Source: Pelargonium nanum (taxonomy: Eukaryota > Streptophyta > Magnoliopsida > Geraniales > Geraniaceae). From it: a stretch of 20,484 nucleotides of DNA. A program made the position numbers and the translations under genes. The number at the start of each line of letters is the position of its first letter. Positions within the stretch are counted from its first letter, which is position 1. Of the stretch, positions 1 through 10,734 are shown one piece after another. Location: positions 1 through 20,484 of the forward strand of contig JAYMTF010001951.1 of the NCBI GenBank assembly GCA_036897485.1. The letters run 5' to 3'. Under the pieces are notes generated by a model. It worked only from the letters and a program-made list of their open reading frames with translations. It did not search any database and was not told where the DNA came from.

Positions 1-1132
1 GATTTTAGTTTGACTATCAACTTGCCCTTATCACATCAACTTTCCCTTATCAAAAAAATAGTTCCCAAACGATACTTGTGTGTGTCTACACAACATATGT
101 ATAAAGAGAGTATAAGTTAATTAATTTTTGGCTTAAGCTAAGTTGCTAATGAGGATGACATCTCATTAAATATCTTAGATTTCAAGTTGTAACGCTCTCA
201 CAATTTCACTCAAGTGGGTATAAGTTAAATTTAACGTCTGTGATACTCATTGACTAAAAGTAATTTGACTCATAATTTTTTCTAACACATATATATATCA
301 ACTATAGAGTTAAAGGTCTCAGTCAAGCTTACGAGATGACAGTCATGAGTTGACACTCATACTCATTTAATAAATTTGTGTGTCTACCGGATCCAATCTA
401 AATATGTATTGACTGAATCTTAGGCATAAGTAACTTCATGACCTCCAAGACTTGTTTTTTGCTTTTACAAAAAAAAATAATAAAAAAAGACCGCCAAGAC
501 TTGTTTGGTCAAGCTGTTTAAACGTTTTAAAATTTTCTTTTAGCTCCCAAATTCGAGTCTCTTTGCAAATGTTACGTGTGGATATGTAGCTTTACTAATC
601 AAAGAAAATGTTTATTAAGTTAAAAGAAAAAATCAATTTTGTTTGACTTCTGTGTTTTGCTGATAGAATCATTTTGTGTTTTAGTACTGATCATACGATA
701 AATATGTGCGAGCGGAATGAATATTAAAATTTTAACAATTTATGTACCGGTTCATATTTCAAGAATTGATCAGTGCTTCAAAAAAAAGAAAAAAGATAAA
801 TCAGAACTTAGAAACTTGCACTTTTTAGTATTTTGCTCTGTAAGTGTTTGCTCTAAATGACATGCCAAGCCAGGATAGCATGGATGCAATATCCAGCTTT
901 TGAGGCCAAAAGAACCATCCTTAAGTTACCACAAGCCTCCATGTTCCTAAAGTTTATAAAAACATAGAAAATTTTGTCATTACCAATGCACAAACAACAA
1001 GAATGAATGGAAAAGATCAAATCGAGCATACGAAATTGAGATAACAAGGTTCTCGTATGTGTCATGCCAACTCGGGGTAGATGGTTTCGACGTGTAACAC
1101 GAGAGTTAGATGGACTAGTTTGAGAAAACTTA
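1..1132. other. AT-rich flank and 3' region of the TSC10-like gene
   Basis: I see no coding region here. The part next to the stop codon (about 850-1132) must hold the 3' UTR of the minus-strand reductase gene. No strong AATAAA-type signal stands out close to the stop. The rest is AT-rich with homopolymer runs. Open frames in this stretch are short and match no family I recognise. Confidence 0.6.
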
Positions 1133-2510
1133 CTAATTCTTTTGCGAATGCCACTTTCGAATACTTCCATACCAATTCCATTGGAAACATAAAGCTACAA
1201 CGCGTACTATGCCAAGAGCAACCACCTCGATAAATGCCATCACAAATGATCTCTGAGGGGATAAACCAGCAGTCGCTATGGATAGTAAGATTCCCTCAAA
1301 GTTACATGAAACTAAGAAAGTACCACATTTTATGCCATTTAGAGCTTTCCTGGCTACTTCATCAGCTTTCATTAAGCCTGAAGAGGCCGCTATTATACTG
1401 GTCAGTTGTGGTTTTGTTTTGTTTTCTGTAATTAGAAGAGAGTGTGTTATGGTAAACAAATTAAAAACAGTGGAAACACATGCAATAAACATTAAAATCC
1501 CTGAAAAGTACAAACAATTCAAATCACCAGTCTTTGTAGACACTCAAATCACAATCTAGATTTCAGAAAAGTGAAAGGGTTACCGAAAGGTGAAAAGCTA
1601 AGGATCTGTTTAGTTATGGAGTATTTTCTCCAGTTTTCTAGAAAACTTGAAAACGAAAACTGTTTTCTACAACTAAACGGACCCTAATTTTGGACATTTT
1701 AGTACCAATATAGAACAAGGAGCACAACTTGACGATTTCTCACCTTCTACTAGACCAGGAGTTTCTGTATCCGGAGGAAAGATCAGAGAGATGTGGATGT
1801 TATCTCCAATAATCTCTTGCTGCAGTGCCTCTGCTAGACCCCTGAGACCGAACTTACTCGCGGAGTATGCAGTGTAACCGTATATACCCACCTAGCCAGA
1901 AGCACGATTCAAAGTCAGCAACCAAAAGGTACATTACAAGAAAACTCGCGATCTGTGACAGAAATTTCATACACACCTGACCGGCCTGAGAGGACATCAG
2001 AGCAATGGAACCGGGTCCACTGTCCTTCCTGTTCTTCATCAGAGGCAGAGCACTCTTGATCATGTTAAAGCTCCCCATCAAATTGACATCCAGCATGAAC
2101 CTAATCCCATCCAAATCTTGAGTCTCCAATTCCTGAGCCACAAACACACCCTGGTTCACAATCAGCACATCAATAGGCCCTGCCTCCTCCACAGCCCTCC
2201 GGACAGCATCGTAGTCGCGCACGTCTGCTGAAAAAACAGCCACATCTATACCAGTGGCTAGGCGAATCGCCTCCTTCGCTTCCTCAAGCTTGTCACGGGA
2301 ACGAGCAAGGATGGATACACGAGCCCCTTCCATCGCAGCCTGGTGAGCCAAGGCCAAGCCGATACCACTGGATCCACCAGTGATGAAGACATGGCGATTC
2401 TTGATTGGGATCTTGACAGGACGGGGCCGCACAATGAGGTAGAGGAAGAAGAGAAGAGAGAAGGGGAGTATAAGGAAAAGAGAGAGGTAAGCAAGTCTGA
2501 GGTCAGCCAT
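1133..2510 (-). CDS. TSC10A: 3-ketodihydrosphingosine reductase (TSC10/KDSR family), 3 exons, 324 aa
   Basis: The enzyme reduces 3-ketodihydrosphinganine to dihydrosphingosine with NADPH. This is the second step of sphingoid-base synthesis, on the ER membrane. Exons are 2510-1977, 1891-1744 and 1425-1133; both introns are GT-AG and the phases match (0, then 1). Seen in the protein: a hydrophobic N-terminal membrane segment (about residues 6-28), the Rossmann cofactor motif TGGSSGIG (44-51), SADVRDYD (94-101), NQG (119-121) where many SDRs have NAG, the catalytic serine region MSSQAG (172-177), and the active-site YSASK (187-191). A C-terminal hydrophobic stretch ends in WNWYGSIRKWHSQKN. Length is close to the roughly 327 aa of the Arabidopsis protein. 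An in-frame ATG 30 codons upstream (2600) exists, but I chose 2510 because the known plant protein begins at the membrane segment. The gene looks intact. Intron 2 contains a MITE. The A/B paralogue assignment is uncertain. Confidence 0.93.
1602..1684. mobile_element. Tourist-like (PIF/Harbinger) MITE in TSC10 intron 2
   Basis: An 83-bp fold-back element. The left end GGATCTGTTTAGTT and the reverse complement of the right end, GGGTCCGTTTAGTT, match at 12 of 14 bases. The element is flanked on both sides by the trinucleotide TAA (1599-1601 and 1685-1687), the target duplication expected for PIF/Harbinger elements. The interior also folds (GTTTTCTAGAAAAC core). It lies wholly inside an intron and has no coding capacity. 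The family name is inferred from TIR and TSD style, not from a database match. Confidence 0.75.
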
Positions 2511-2671
2511 TGATGGAGCTCCAAGAAAAAATGGAAGTGAAAACAAGAAGTGGACTGGTAGGTCAATTTTAATAGATTGATTGGAAGGTCCCAATACCAC
2601 TTCAGGCGATGATAACTAAAATGCTGCAAAACAACACTAATCCATTAAACATTTTAGAGAAAAAATATATT

Positions 2672-2750
2672 TTTCAGTCCAGCTATGACTGATTTACCAA
2701 CTTCAATCTTGAGGTTTAGACCCTGAAATATCATTTGTTTGAAGCACACA
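2672..2750 (-). pseudogene. ABCB transporter gene relic (NBD2 fragment)
   Basis: This stretch closely matches the complete ABCB gene of this window around 4690-4780 (plus-strand sense TTCAATCTTGAGGTTTAG followed by AAATATCATTTGTTT in both). Read on the minus strand it encodes KQMIFQGLNLKIEVGKS, against [17 protein letters not shown] (residues about 1006-1022) in the intact gene. An 18-base stretch coding SYPSRS is absent, an in-frame loss. Similarity fades on both sides before the Walker A motif. A second short match (AGTGCTGGAGC, 2837-2847) may be a further remnant. I infer the remains of another ABCB copy, reduced to about 80 bp, now in the region upstream of the TSC10-like gene. Confidence 0.8.
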
Positions 2751-3861
2751 TTTTTCAGTTACAGACAAATACCATATAGTAATGAGCTAAATGCTAAGCG
2801 TGTGTCGTCCTTATGAGGTGATATCTACCATGACTGAGTGCTGGAGCACTAAAATCCAACCTACCCAGTTACATTACGTGGGCATGTTCCAGTTGGACAT
2901 TTCGTCGAACAGGTAGAGTGCGTTGGAGCTCAACAAGACTCAACAAGGCTTATATCCCCAAAAGAAAAATAATAATCACAAATTGTCAAGCAGTGAAAAC
3001 ATTATATATATATATATAGGACAATTCAACGACATGAACGGACGGCACAGATTTTACTCATTTATCATTATAATGAGAAAAAGGTTGTTCTTTTAGCCTT
3101 ACCAGTTTAAAGATACATAATGCCATGTCTAAAGAATTTGTTTTCTGATGGAATGAAGCTTCAAAGAGACGAACGGTGCATTTCTCCGGCCGCCGGAATG
3201 GTGTCTACGTAACGACTTCCCAATTTGTGTTCATCATATTGAACATCCACAGATAAGAAAAAAAAAATTGGAACATTAATGTCAAGGTTGCAAATAACCG
3301 ACCAGTCGTTTTGCTTATGTGAGAGAATCCAACGTCACAAAACCAAGTCCAAAAGTGAATTTTTTTATTAAAAAAAAAAGTTCAAATTGATTCCTCTGGC
3401 GTGAAATACACCTTTCTTGTAATTTTCTGGAGAAAAATTTTGGTGAAAAAATACCGTTTCTCTCCTCATTTTCCTTCATTTTCTCTCCAACCAAACAGTG
3501 AAAAAATGCTCACTCACCCTCCAATGCGGTTCGCTTCGAGAGCTAAACAGCGCAGGAGCTCCATCTTCTCCGGTTAGTTGAAACTTCCAATTACATAATT
3601 GATTAATCAGTGCAGTTTCTGTATTTTCAATTTTCAATTTTCTTAAAATATAAACAATCATTTCCTGTTGAACGTGAAAAGATTATTGATTTTCTGCCCA
3701 ATTGTTCTATTAACAACCCATTTACTGAATTTTATGGCTCATAATCATATAGTCATATTTGTAATTTAAGTCCACTATTGCTCCAAACATTTTGTCACAA
3801 AAAGAGTGACGAACTGTTATTTATGGAATACCAACAATATCTTAAATAATTGAATTTGAAA
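2751..3861. other. intergenic region between TSC10-like and ABCB genes
   Basis: No supported gene. It holds a TA run (about 3003-3017), several poly-A or poly-T tracts and the 3' flank of the ABCB gene. A block at about 3400-3560 looks like a plant first exon plus the start of an intron on the minus strand (see findings), but no gene follows it. Confidence 0.5.
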
Positions 3862-3867
3862 TTTATT
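3862..3867 (-). terminator. polyadenylation signal of the ABCB gene
   Basis: AATAAA on the minus strand, about 84 bases after the ABCB stop codon and a plausible distance for a plant near-upstream element. A small inverted repeat (ACACCCTC ... GAGGGAGTGT, 3891-3918) sits between the stop and this signal. The actual cleavage site cannot be seen. Confidence 0.5.
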
Positions 3868-3950
3868 TTCAATAAAATAAAAACTATACAACACCCTCAT
3901 TTTATGAAGAGGGAGTGTTTTTTCGTCTGATTTTTGTGGACAAATGCCCA

Positions 3951-6900
3951 TTATGCCAATGTGTCATTGTGTTGGAGTCTAACTAGGGAGTAGTATATGC
4001 CGTTTTCTCTTATGGCAAGTAGCTGTTGATGTGTGCCTTCTTCCGCTATCTTGCCACTGTCAATCACTGCTATAGAGTCTGCTTTTTGAATGGTGGATAG
4101 CCGGTGAGCCACCACCACACAAGTCCTTCCCGTCATCATTGTGTCTATTGTTTCCTGTACCAAGTTCTCCGACGTACTGTCCAACGCACTTGTTGCCTCA
4201 TCGAGTAGTAGTATTGAAGGGTTCTTCAGTATTGCCCGAGCTAGAGCTATCCTTTGCTTTTGTCCTCCCGAAAGCTGCACTCCCCTTTCCCCGCAGTTCG
4301 TTGCATAACCATCCTTCATGCAACTTTAGCCCCAAGGTGTAGAGAAGTGTTAGGCATGTTACAACTTACAAGCTTTTAACATACAAACTTCAAAGTTTTT
4401 GTTTAGTGGTTAGATAGAATGCTTACCTTATGAACTCGTGAGCGTTGGCGAGTGTTGCAGCTTCAATAACCTCAGCTTCAGTTGCGTTGTCTCTCCCATA
4501 AAGGATGTTGTCATGGATGGTGCCTGCGAAAAGTGTTGGTTCTTGACTGACTAGCGCAATATGTGATCTTAGAGCTCTTAGGGGATAAGACTTGATGTCC
4601 ACACCATCTATTGTTACCGTCCCATTTGATGGGTCGTAGAATCTTTCAATCAATGCAATGATTGTTGATTTGCCAGACCCACTCTGTCCGACCATTGCAA
4701 CTGTTTTCCCAGCTTCAATCTTGAGGTTTAGGCCCAGAAATATCATTTGTTTGGACCTCGAAGGGTAGCTGAAGTACACATTATTTAGCTCTATGTGTCC
4801 CTCGATACTTTTGATTGCAGTGCTGGAGCTTTCTGGGTCCATCTTACTCCTCCTCTTTAAGATCATGAAAACTGATCTAACAGCATCTGTGCCCTTTGAT
4901 AGGTCAGACGTCATGGTTCCTGCTTCGGCTATGACTCTTCCGGTGGTCACTAGAACGAAAAATGTCTGAAACAGGTGCTTGTATGTGATGTTTTCATGGT
5001 ATAATAATCTCCCTCCGTACCAAACAATTAGCCCCGCACTAGCAGCGGTTAAGAACTGTGAGATAAGAAGACCGAGTCCAGCATACCAAGACTGTTTCAG
5101 GCTCTCTCTCTTAGGACCCTTTAGTGTAACTTCAAGAAGTGTCATTATTTTCTCTTCGGCAGAGAAAGCCGCGACAGTTCTGTGATTTCCAACAGCCTCA
5201 CTTGCTAATTCACTGCTCTTGTTTTGTGCTTTCAGAACTTTCTTTGACATGCTCTTCATCAAGACTCCTCTGGTGTAGAAGCAACCTATTATGAGCGGTT
5301 GCAGGGCGATTATGAGGAGCGCTAGCCTCCAGGATAATGTTAAACCCAATACTATTGCTACAGTCCCCGCTGCGAAAACCTGTGCCAACAAAGAGAACCT
5401 GTCACAAACAAGAGATCTAACCATATTTGCTTCTGTAGCTAGTCTTGAGCACAGAGCCCCACTCGTGTTATTTTCTTGATCAAACCATTCTATCTCGAAC
5501 GTCATAATCTTTTCCAGCATTTTCTCCCTGACCCGTTTCGTTAACTGCTCTCCCACAAAACCGAAGTTGTAATGTTGGATGATGTTGGTTACAAAGAAAA
5601 GGAAAGCAATTCCTAAGAAGATAAGGCTGTAAATTCTTGTCTGCGCCTTAATTTCTTTGTGATCATTGAGGAAGTAAACTGAAAGGAGTGCACCCATGCA
5701 GAAAGAATGAAATGGCTGAATGGCTCCGGTGCATAAAGCAGCAGCACAACCTTGACAAGTCCTCTTCCATTCTGGTGATGTCATTTGCATCAATTGCCAC
5801 AGAGATGGAGTGTTCACATCATCCTCTTGATGATTCGTCCTCTCAGAATCTTGTTCAAGTGGTCGAAACGAGTTCCCTTCCTTCGATGCCTCATTTGTTT
5901 CGGTGACAACATCATCACAACTGAGCGACACAGAAGGTTCATCATCATCATCATCCCCTGCTGATGTGTGTTGTAGCTGCACCATTCTTGAGTATGTTCC
6001 ATTCTTTTCAAGAAGTTGGGTGTGAGATCCATATTCTAATACTTGTCCTGATTGAACAACTGCAATGAAGTCAGCATTACGAAGTGTGGTGAGGCGATGA
6101 GCAACAATTATGGTTGTCCGTCCTATGGAGGCCTGATCAAGAGCATCCTGCACAGATTTTTCTGACTGAGAATCTAAAGCGCTAGTTGCTTCGTCGAGAA
6201 GAAGGATCCTCGGGTCTCTTAGTAATGCCCTTGCTATAGCAATCCTTTGTTTTTGACCTCCAGACATCTGAGTTCCATATTTCCCAACCTATGATTCACA
6301 AGAATTCAGGTATTATTTGATGCCATTATGATATTAGGGAAGAAGATATATCAGCTATATGTTTAGACTTACTTGTGTGTCATAACCGTCGGGTAATTGA
6401 CTAATGAAGCTGTGTGCATTGGCAGATTCGGCTGCCCGAACAACCTCTTCCATAGTAGCACCTTCTTTCCCGAACAGGACATTCTCCTTTATGGAAGCTG
6501 CGAAGAGTATGGGCTCTTGGCTAACAAGGCCTATTAGAGACCTTAACCATTTTAACTGAAGTGCCCTTGTATCGATCCCGTCCAAAAGGATTTCTCCTTT
6601 TATGGGATCATAGAATCTTTCTAGCAATGAGATTATTGTTGATTTGCCCGAACCGCTGCCACCCACCAATCCTACAGTTTGACTTGCCTTCACTCGGAGG
6701 TTAAAATTCCTCAGTACCATGGTATCGGGTCTCGAAGGGTAGGCAAAGTCAATATCCTTAAACTCTAGCTCACCCTCCACCTTTTCAATTATTTTGCCAG
6801 TTTGGTTCTCAGCATCTATGGTTGGGACTCTTTCAATCATTTCTGATATCATGGACGCCGCAGTGGCTGCCTCTGCAAAGTACTTCACATTGACTAGGGA

Positions 6901-8381
6901 ACTCCCAAGGGCACTGCCAAAAGGTAAACATATAATCATCCTCATGTACATTTCAAATCTTGAATTTTCCTACTCATATGATTTATATGTTATGTATGCA
7001 TTTTGACATTTTGTATATGTTTGCGTCTGTACTTACAGTCCTCCGATAACAATGCAGACCCCAGCTGTGAAGACATCTCCACCTATTTCTCCTTTCTCGA
7101 TGACCAAGACACTACCATACCAGGCTTGGAAAGACCAGACAGCAAAACCTATACCGCCGCTTCCAATTGCCAATCCCTTCAAGAGCCCTTGTCTGATCCC
7201 AAGGTCCAAGCTTCTTTCCAATGCAGCTGAATAACTTTTATTTGTTCGGCTCTCGCCAACATAAGAGTAAACTGTCCTGATTGATGAAAATGCTTGCTCT
7301 GCTATCCCGCCTGCTACTCCATAAGCTTCATATATCTTCCATCCAACCCCAGTTAGAAGCTTCCCATAAACTATTCCTGGAATAATCAACAGAGATAGCA
7401 TTGGAGTAGCAACAACTGTTAGTCTCCAACAGAGGTACGCAGCCAAAACTTGAGAAGTGATAAATGTTGCTATGTTCATAAGGAAATTTGGCATCTGCAA
7501 TGTTGAAATCATATATCGCATTGTTAATAGACGAAATAGAAAGATAATAGCAACTTATATAATGTTGGGGTTAAGTTCAAGAAGGACCTTCTCGCTGAGA
7601 ACACTTTGAATTGTAAGCGTATCAGCTGAAATACTTGAAACTACTTGATAGGTTGTCAACTTTCCTTGTTGTATATCAAGAAAACCAGCATCTTGCCTTA
7701 ACACAGCCCTTAGATACTTTCTGCGCATGCGCGAGGTTTGCCTCTCCGCTGTGCGAGCCCAACATAATCCCTCTGTTGAAGACCACAATAGTGAGTTTTT
7801 TCTCGTTCAAGTTAGGTTTTGATAGTGAGCACAGAGCACATAAGCATGAAACATGTATCAGTAGAGTATGTTTTAACTTCTTAGTGTACTTGTTCTCTCG
7901 CAGATTTGTTAGCATGAATGCTTTACACGGTTTATGTTATAGAGATTTTGAGTTTTCATCATCACTCACCCAGAAATGCGCCCAGGCCCACTGCAACGGC
8001 TAGGTAGATCAAGCTTAAAGCTTCCTATAAGGCATTCACGGAACAGAAAGCATTAGCAAACCATTAAAAACAAGCGGGCATGAAAGTAGTTGAAGGAAAC
8101 AATATTGTTGTACTTTAGGAATTGGACCAACCAACCTCATTGATGTCGTGAAGGGTGAAAGTATGACTGATGGCTACGCGGTTCATCATTCTACTAAGAA
8201 GTAACATGATCAAAGGCGTGGATGACCCATCTGCGAAGCATCCAAACGATCCCAATGTCATTATGAACATATCCGTGGAGTCAGAGTACTTCAAGATCGT
8301 CTGGAATAGACCTGGTTTCCTTGGCGGCGCTTCATTTTTGCCAATCTTATCCTGCTTCTCATCAAGGTCAGGCATTTCCAT
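3951..8381 (-). CDS. ABCB15-like: Full-length ABCB (P-glycoprotein/MDR) transporter, ABCB15-like, 7 exons, 1239 aa
   Basis: An ATP-driven membrane exporter. Plant members of this group have been linked to auxin and secondary-metabolite transport; the substrate here is unknown. Exons are 8381-8136, 8024-7970, 7772-7588, 7494-7037, 6913-6373, 6288-4427 and 4323-3951. All have GT-AG borders, phases fit, and the total is 3720 bases. Layout: TMD1 (about 36-310), NBD1, acidic linker (DDDDDE at 607-612), TMD2 (about 660-950), NBD2. NBD1 has A-loop Tyr373, Walker [10 protein letters not shown] (399-407), Q-loop Gln447, signature MSGGQ (503-507), Walker B ILLLDE (523-528) and H-loop His559. NBD2 has A-loop Tyr1003, Walker [10 protein letters not shown] (1029-1037), Gln1077, LSGGQ (1133-1137), ILLLDE (1153-1158) and His1189. 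Both ATP sites look competent. Length matches the family (about 1240 aa). The large exon 6 spans the NBD1 signature through TMD2 into NBD2. No break was seen. The subgroup call rests on length and on [14 protein letters not shown]; a sister subgroup is possible. Confidence 0.95.
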
Positions 8382-8426
8382 TTCTTAAAAATCTTCTTTT
8401 TATCTTTTCAACTATATAAAGTGCAT

Positions 8427-8437
8427 ATATTTATAGA
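8427..8437 (-). promoter_or_regulatory. TATA-like box upstream of ABCB
   Basis: On the minus strand CTATAAATATA ends about 45 bases before the ABCB start codon. A start site roughly 30 bases downstream would give a very short leader. A weaker alternative (TATAGAG on the minus strand near 8463) would give a longer leader. Confidence 0.4.
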
Positions 8438-8783
8438 AACATCACCTCCAAGTGTATCTGCTCTATACCCTTTAGTCTGTTTTCCCAATGCTTCTTGGAG
8501 AACGATTTCCTTTGTTTTGCTTGAATGAATCACTAGAAAGAGACATGTGATGTTGGAATCTCAGGCCATTTGGACAGCACACACAACCTTGAACATTTTC
8601 CCCTATTTCTAATCATTGTTAGGACATACAACACAATGGGTTATGCGTGTGGACCTAGAGTTAATAGGGAAGCAACACAAACGAGCCACGTATGCCCAAG
8701 ACCATACCGGTTTTGATATCATTGTTAAACTTTACTCCAAACCAAAAGTCTAAGTTGGTAGGTTCACCTCGTGTATATATTGA

Positions 8784-8803
8784 CACGTCAACATGTCACG
8801 TCA
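8784..8803. promoter_or_regulatory. paired TGACGTG (bZIP-type) sites upstream of ABCB
   Basis: CACGTCA occurs twice on the plus strand, starting at 8784 and 8797, which reads TGACGTG twice in the direction of the ABCB gene. The sites lie about 400 bases upstream of the ABCB start codon. The first sits in a near-palindrome (TTGACACGTCAA). TGACGTG is a known core for plant bZIP factors; regulation of ABCB by them is inferred from position only. Confidence 0.4.
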
Positions 8804-9263
8804 GTAAAGGCTTAGTAAGTTTATTCTGTGATGGTTGTTTTGTTGATGAACTCGACCGGGCCTTCGTATCTTGCCTGCAACTATTGTCTTTATTTGCACT
8901 GTTTTAACTCCTGAATCTTAGTTTTATTGGGGGCGAACAAGTCTTTTGGATTTATTTTGTTTATTTCGAGCTGCATTGATGGAGGCAAGTTGTTTTGATT
9001 TCTTGTGCAATGTTAGATATGTATGATACTGGTTTTGTGATTTTGCCATGGACGTTTTCTGTATTACCAAATCAAAGACACGTTGTTAATTTAATTGTTT
9101 GGATGTTGTGTTGATCGAATATGTTGGAGCCTGTAAATTGCAGTGCTATGTGCATTGTGTAGGACAAAGCCTCCAACCGAAACATGCCAAAATATGCACA
9201 CAAAGCTTCTCTCACTTTTTTCTTCTTTAGCCGGCTTGTATTGCTAAGCAGCAGTACACTTGA

Positions 9264-9489
9264 CAATTTGGATTTTGGATCGGATATGCTTAGAATCGAA
9301 TTGATAAAAAAGTAATTTGAATATGATCTGAAAGGGATTCTGATCGAAATCTTTCAAATTGGACAATATTTGAATTTTTAGTGTATAATTTAAATGAACG
9401 GATTTACCGATTCAATCTGAAATTGATTAGATTTGGTCGATTTTAAGTCGGATCGGATTTTCGGATGCACGCGATTCGGATCCAAATTG
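9264..9489. mobile_element. possible decayed TIR (MITE-like) element
   Basis: A 226-bp AT-rich block starts with CAATTTGGAT (9264-9273) and ends with its exact reverse complement ATCCAAATTG (9480-9489). Inside, GATCGGAT-type words recur in both orientations. I see no clear target duplication, and the words are self-complementary, so the inverted repeat could be partly chance. The superfamily is not assigned. Confidence 0.3.
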
Positions 9490-9983
9490 ATTGCTCTGAG
9501 CAGCATAACAGAAATGTCTTATCAATTTTAATTAAAGCTTTCAAAACGCAGGTCTATTTGGGGCGTATTGTCTGAGTTTGGTCGGGTTCCGGGCTTCATA
9601 CAAAAAAATACATCTAATTTCGTTGGTTTGCCCAAGCAAAAGTTGTTATGGTCAGTAACCCACATGTATGGGTCCAAATTATCAGCTCTAATTCTAGTGC
9701 CTCGCATGTCACAATTACTATTTTGCCCCTATAGAGAGAGGGGGAGGTTCAATTTTCAAATACAAACCAAAACATATAACATAAAATTCAAGAGGGTTGA
9801 ATCTCACTACACTCAGTTTCATTGGTGAGCCACAGATTGGAACAATATCTTTGGGCCAAGTCCCATACAATATTGGTCAAGTATTGACCTCAAAATGGAC
9901 CAATAAGTGTGTAGTGGAATCTGTGAAAAACATCATATTATATTATGGGCCATGCACACTCTTAAAAATCAGCCCATCCTCAC

Positions 9984-10096
9984 CTGAGATATTGCTGTAC
10001 AGCTCTCTGGCATTTTGGGCTCCTGAAACTGCCTCCTCTGCTACTCCCACTTGTGCTTCAATATTGCCTTTATGGCTCTTTATTAACTCTGGGACA
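9984..10096 (-). other. unrecognised exon-like open island (possible gene fragment)
   Basis: A 113-base stretch on the minus strand is open, preceded by TTTGTAG and followed by the strong donor GTGAGG. It would encode 37 residues starting VPELIKSHKG and ending NARELYSNIS, rich in Ala, Glu and Gln and helix-like. Composition looks exonic against AT-rich surroundings. I found no matching exon on either side: the next acceptor-like site downstream reaches a stop after about 15 codons. It could be a captured or orphaned exon, part of a poorly visible gene, or chance. I do not recognise the protein. Confidence 0.3.
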
Positions 10097-10260
10097 CTAC
10101 AAATCTAGGAAGTAGAGTGCCAAAAGTAGTTTTTATTTATCCACATTGGGCAATGTTGTTCCATATTTTTTCAACATTCTTGATCACAGTGTTTCTCTTC
10201 TACTTTTAATATGTGTGCTTACACATTAATTAACCCATCACATATAATTTAAGCTGCCCT

Positions 10261-10365
10261 TAGAATCTCATCCCCTCCTCCCGACACGTGGCGGACGCGA
10301 AACGATTCGCCACGGTGACACGACACGACACAACCCACATTGCGGACACGCGCCCCGAGGTAATT
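10261..10365. promoter_or_regulatory. GC-rich block with a G-box
   Basis: About 100 bases of GC-rich DNA in AT-rich surroundings carry CACGTG (10285-10290, in GACACGTGGCGG) and CGCCCCGAGGTAATTT. The 10-mer CGCCCCGAGG also occurs just after the G-box repeat upstream of the TEL gene (15761-15770), where TAATTT follows nine bases later. No gene is visible next to it, so its role is unknown. Confidence 0.3.
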
Positions 10366-10408
10366 TGATTGTGTTTAGCAGTAGTAATTGTGATTATAGA
10401 ATTAACCT

Positions 10409-10453
10409 AGTGGTGGTGATGGTGGTGGTAGTGGAGATGGAGGTGAAAGTGGC
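10409..10453. repeat. GGT-rich trinucleotide stretch
   Basis: An imperfect run of GGT, GAT and GGA triplets on the plus strand. It is low-complexity sequence in non-coding DNA. On the minus strand it would read as a short Thr- or His-rich frame that ends quickly, so I do not treat it as coding. Confidence 0.6.
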
Positions 10454-10734
10454 ACACACAACATTTTGGGCTACACAGCATTGTTCCTGGTAACAAGGGG
10501 AAGCAAATGAGGATGGTCTCTAGGATTTGTTGTCTACAAGCCTCTTGTTAGAGTTCATTATATTATATGTATAAAAAAATTGCACTTTATGTTAGTGAAG
10601 TAGGCAGTTTTGCTGCTCCTCAAACCTTATGGGTGTAGATTTAGCAATGAATATGCTTGCTTCCATTCAATTATTGTCATATTATGACTGTAAAGTTGGG
10701 GAAGATTGTGTTGAGACATTTTTTTTTACATTTT

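Larger units (their letters stand above)
8450..10260. other. intergenic region upstream of ABCB, no complete gene
   Basis: This stretch contains the ABCB promoter side, a possible decayed TIR element (9264-9489) and the exon-like island at 9984-10096. Other open frames (for example 8692-8907 plus and 9072-9266 minus) have no family features and no conserved-looking splice context, so I do not call them genes. Confidence 0.5.

Noticed and set aside
853-1170. 105-aa minus-strand open frame next to TSC10
   Set aside because: It overlaps the end and 3' UTR of the TSC10 gene in another frame and has no domain.
8692-8907. Plus-strand open frame of 71 aa upstream of ABCB
   Set aside because: No recognisable domain, no splice or start context, and it overlaps the likely ABCB promoter.
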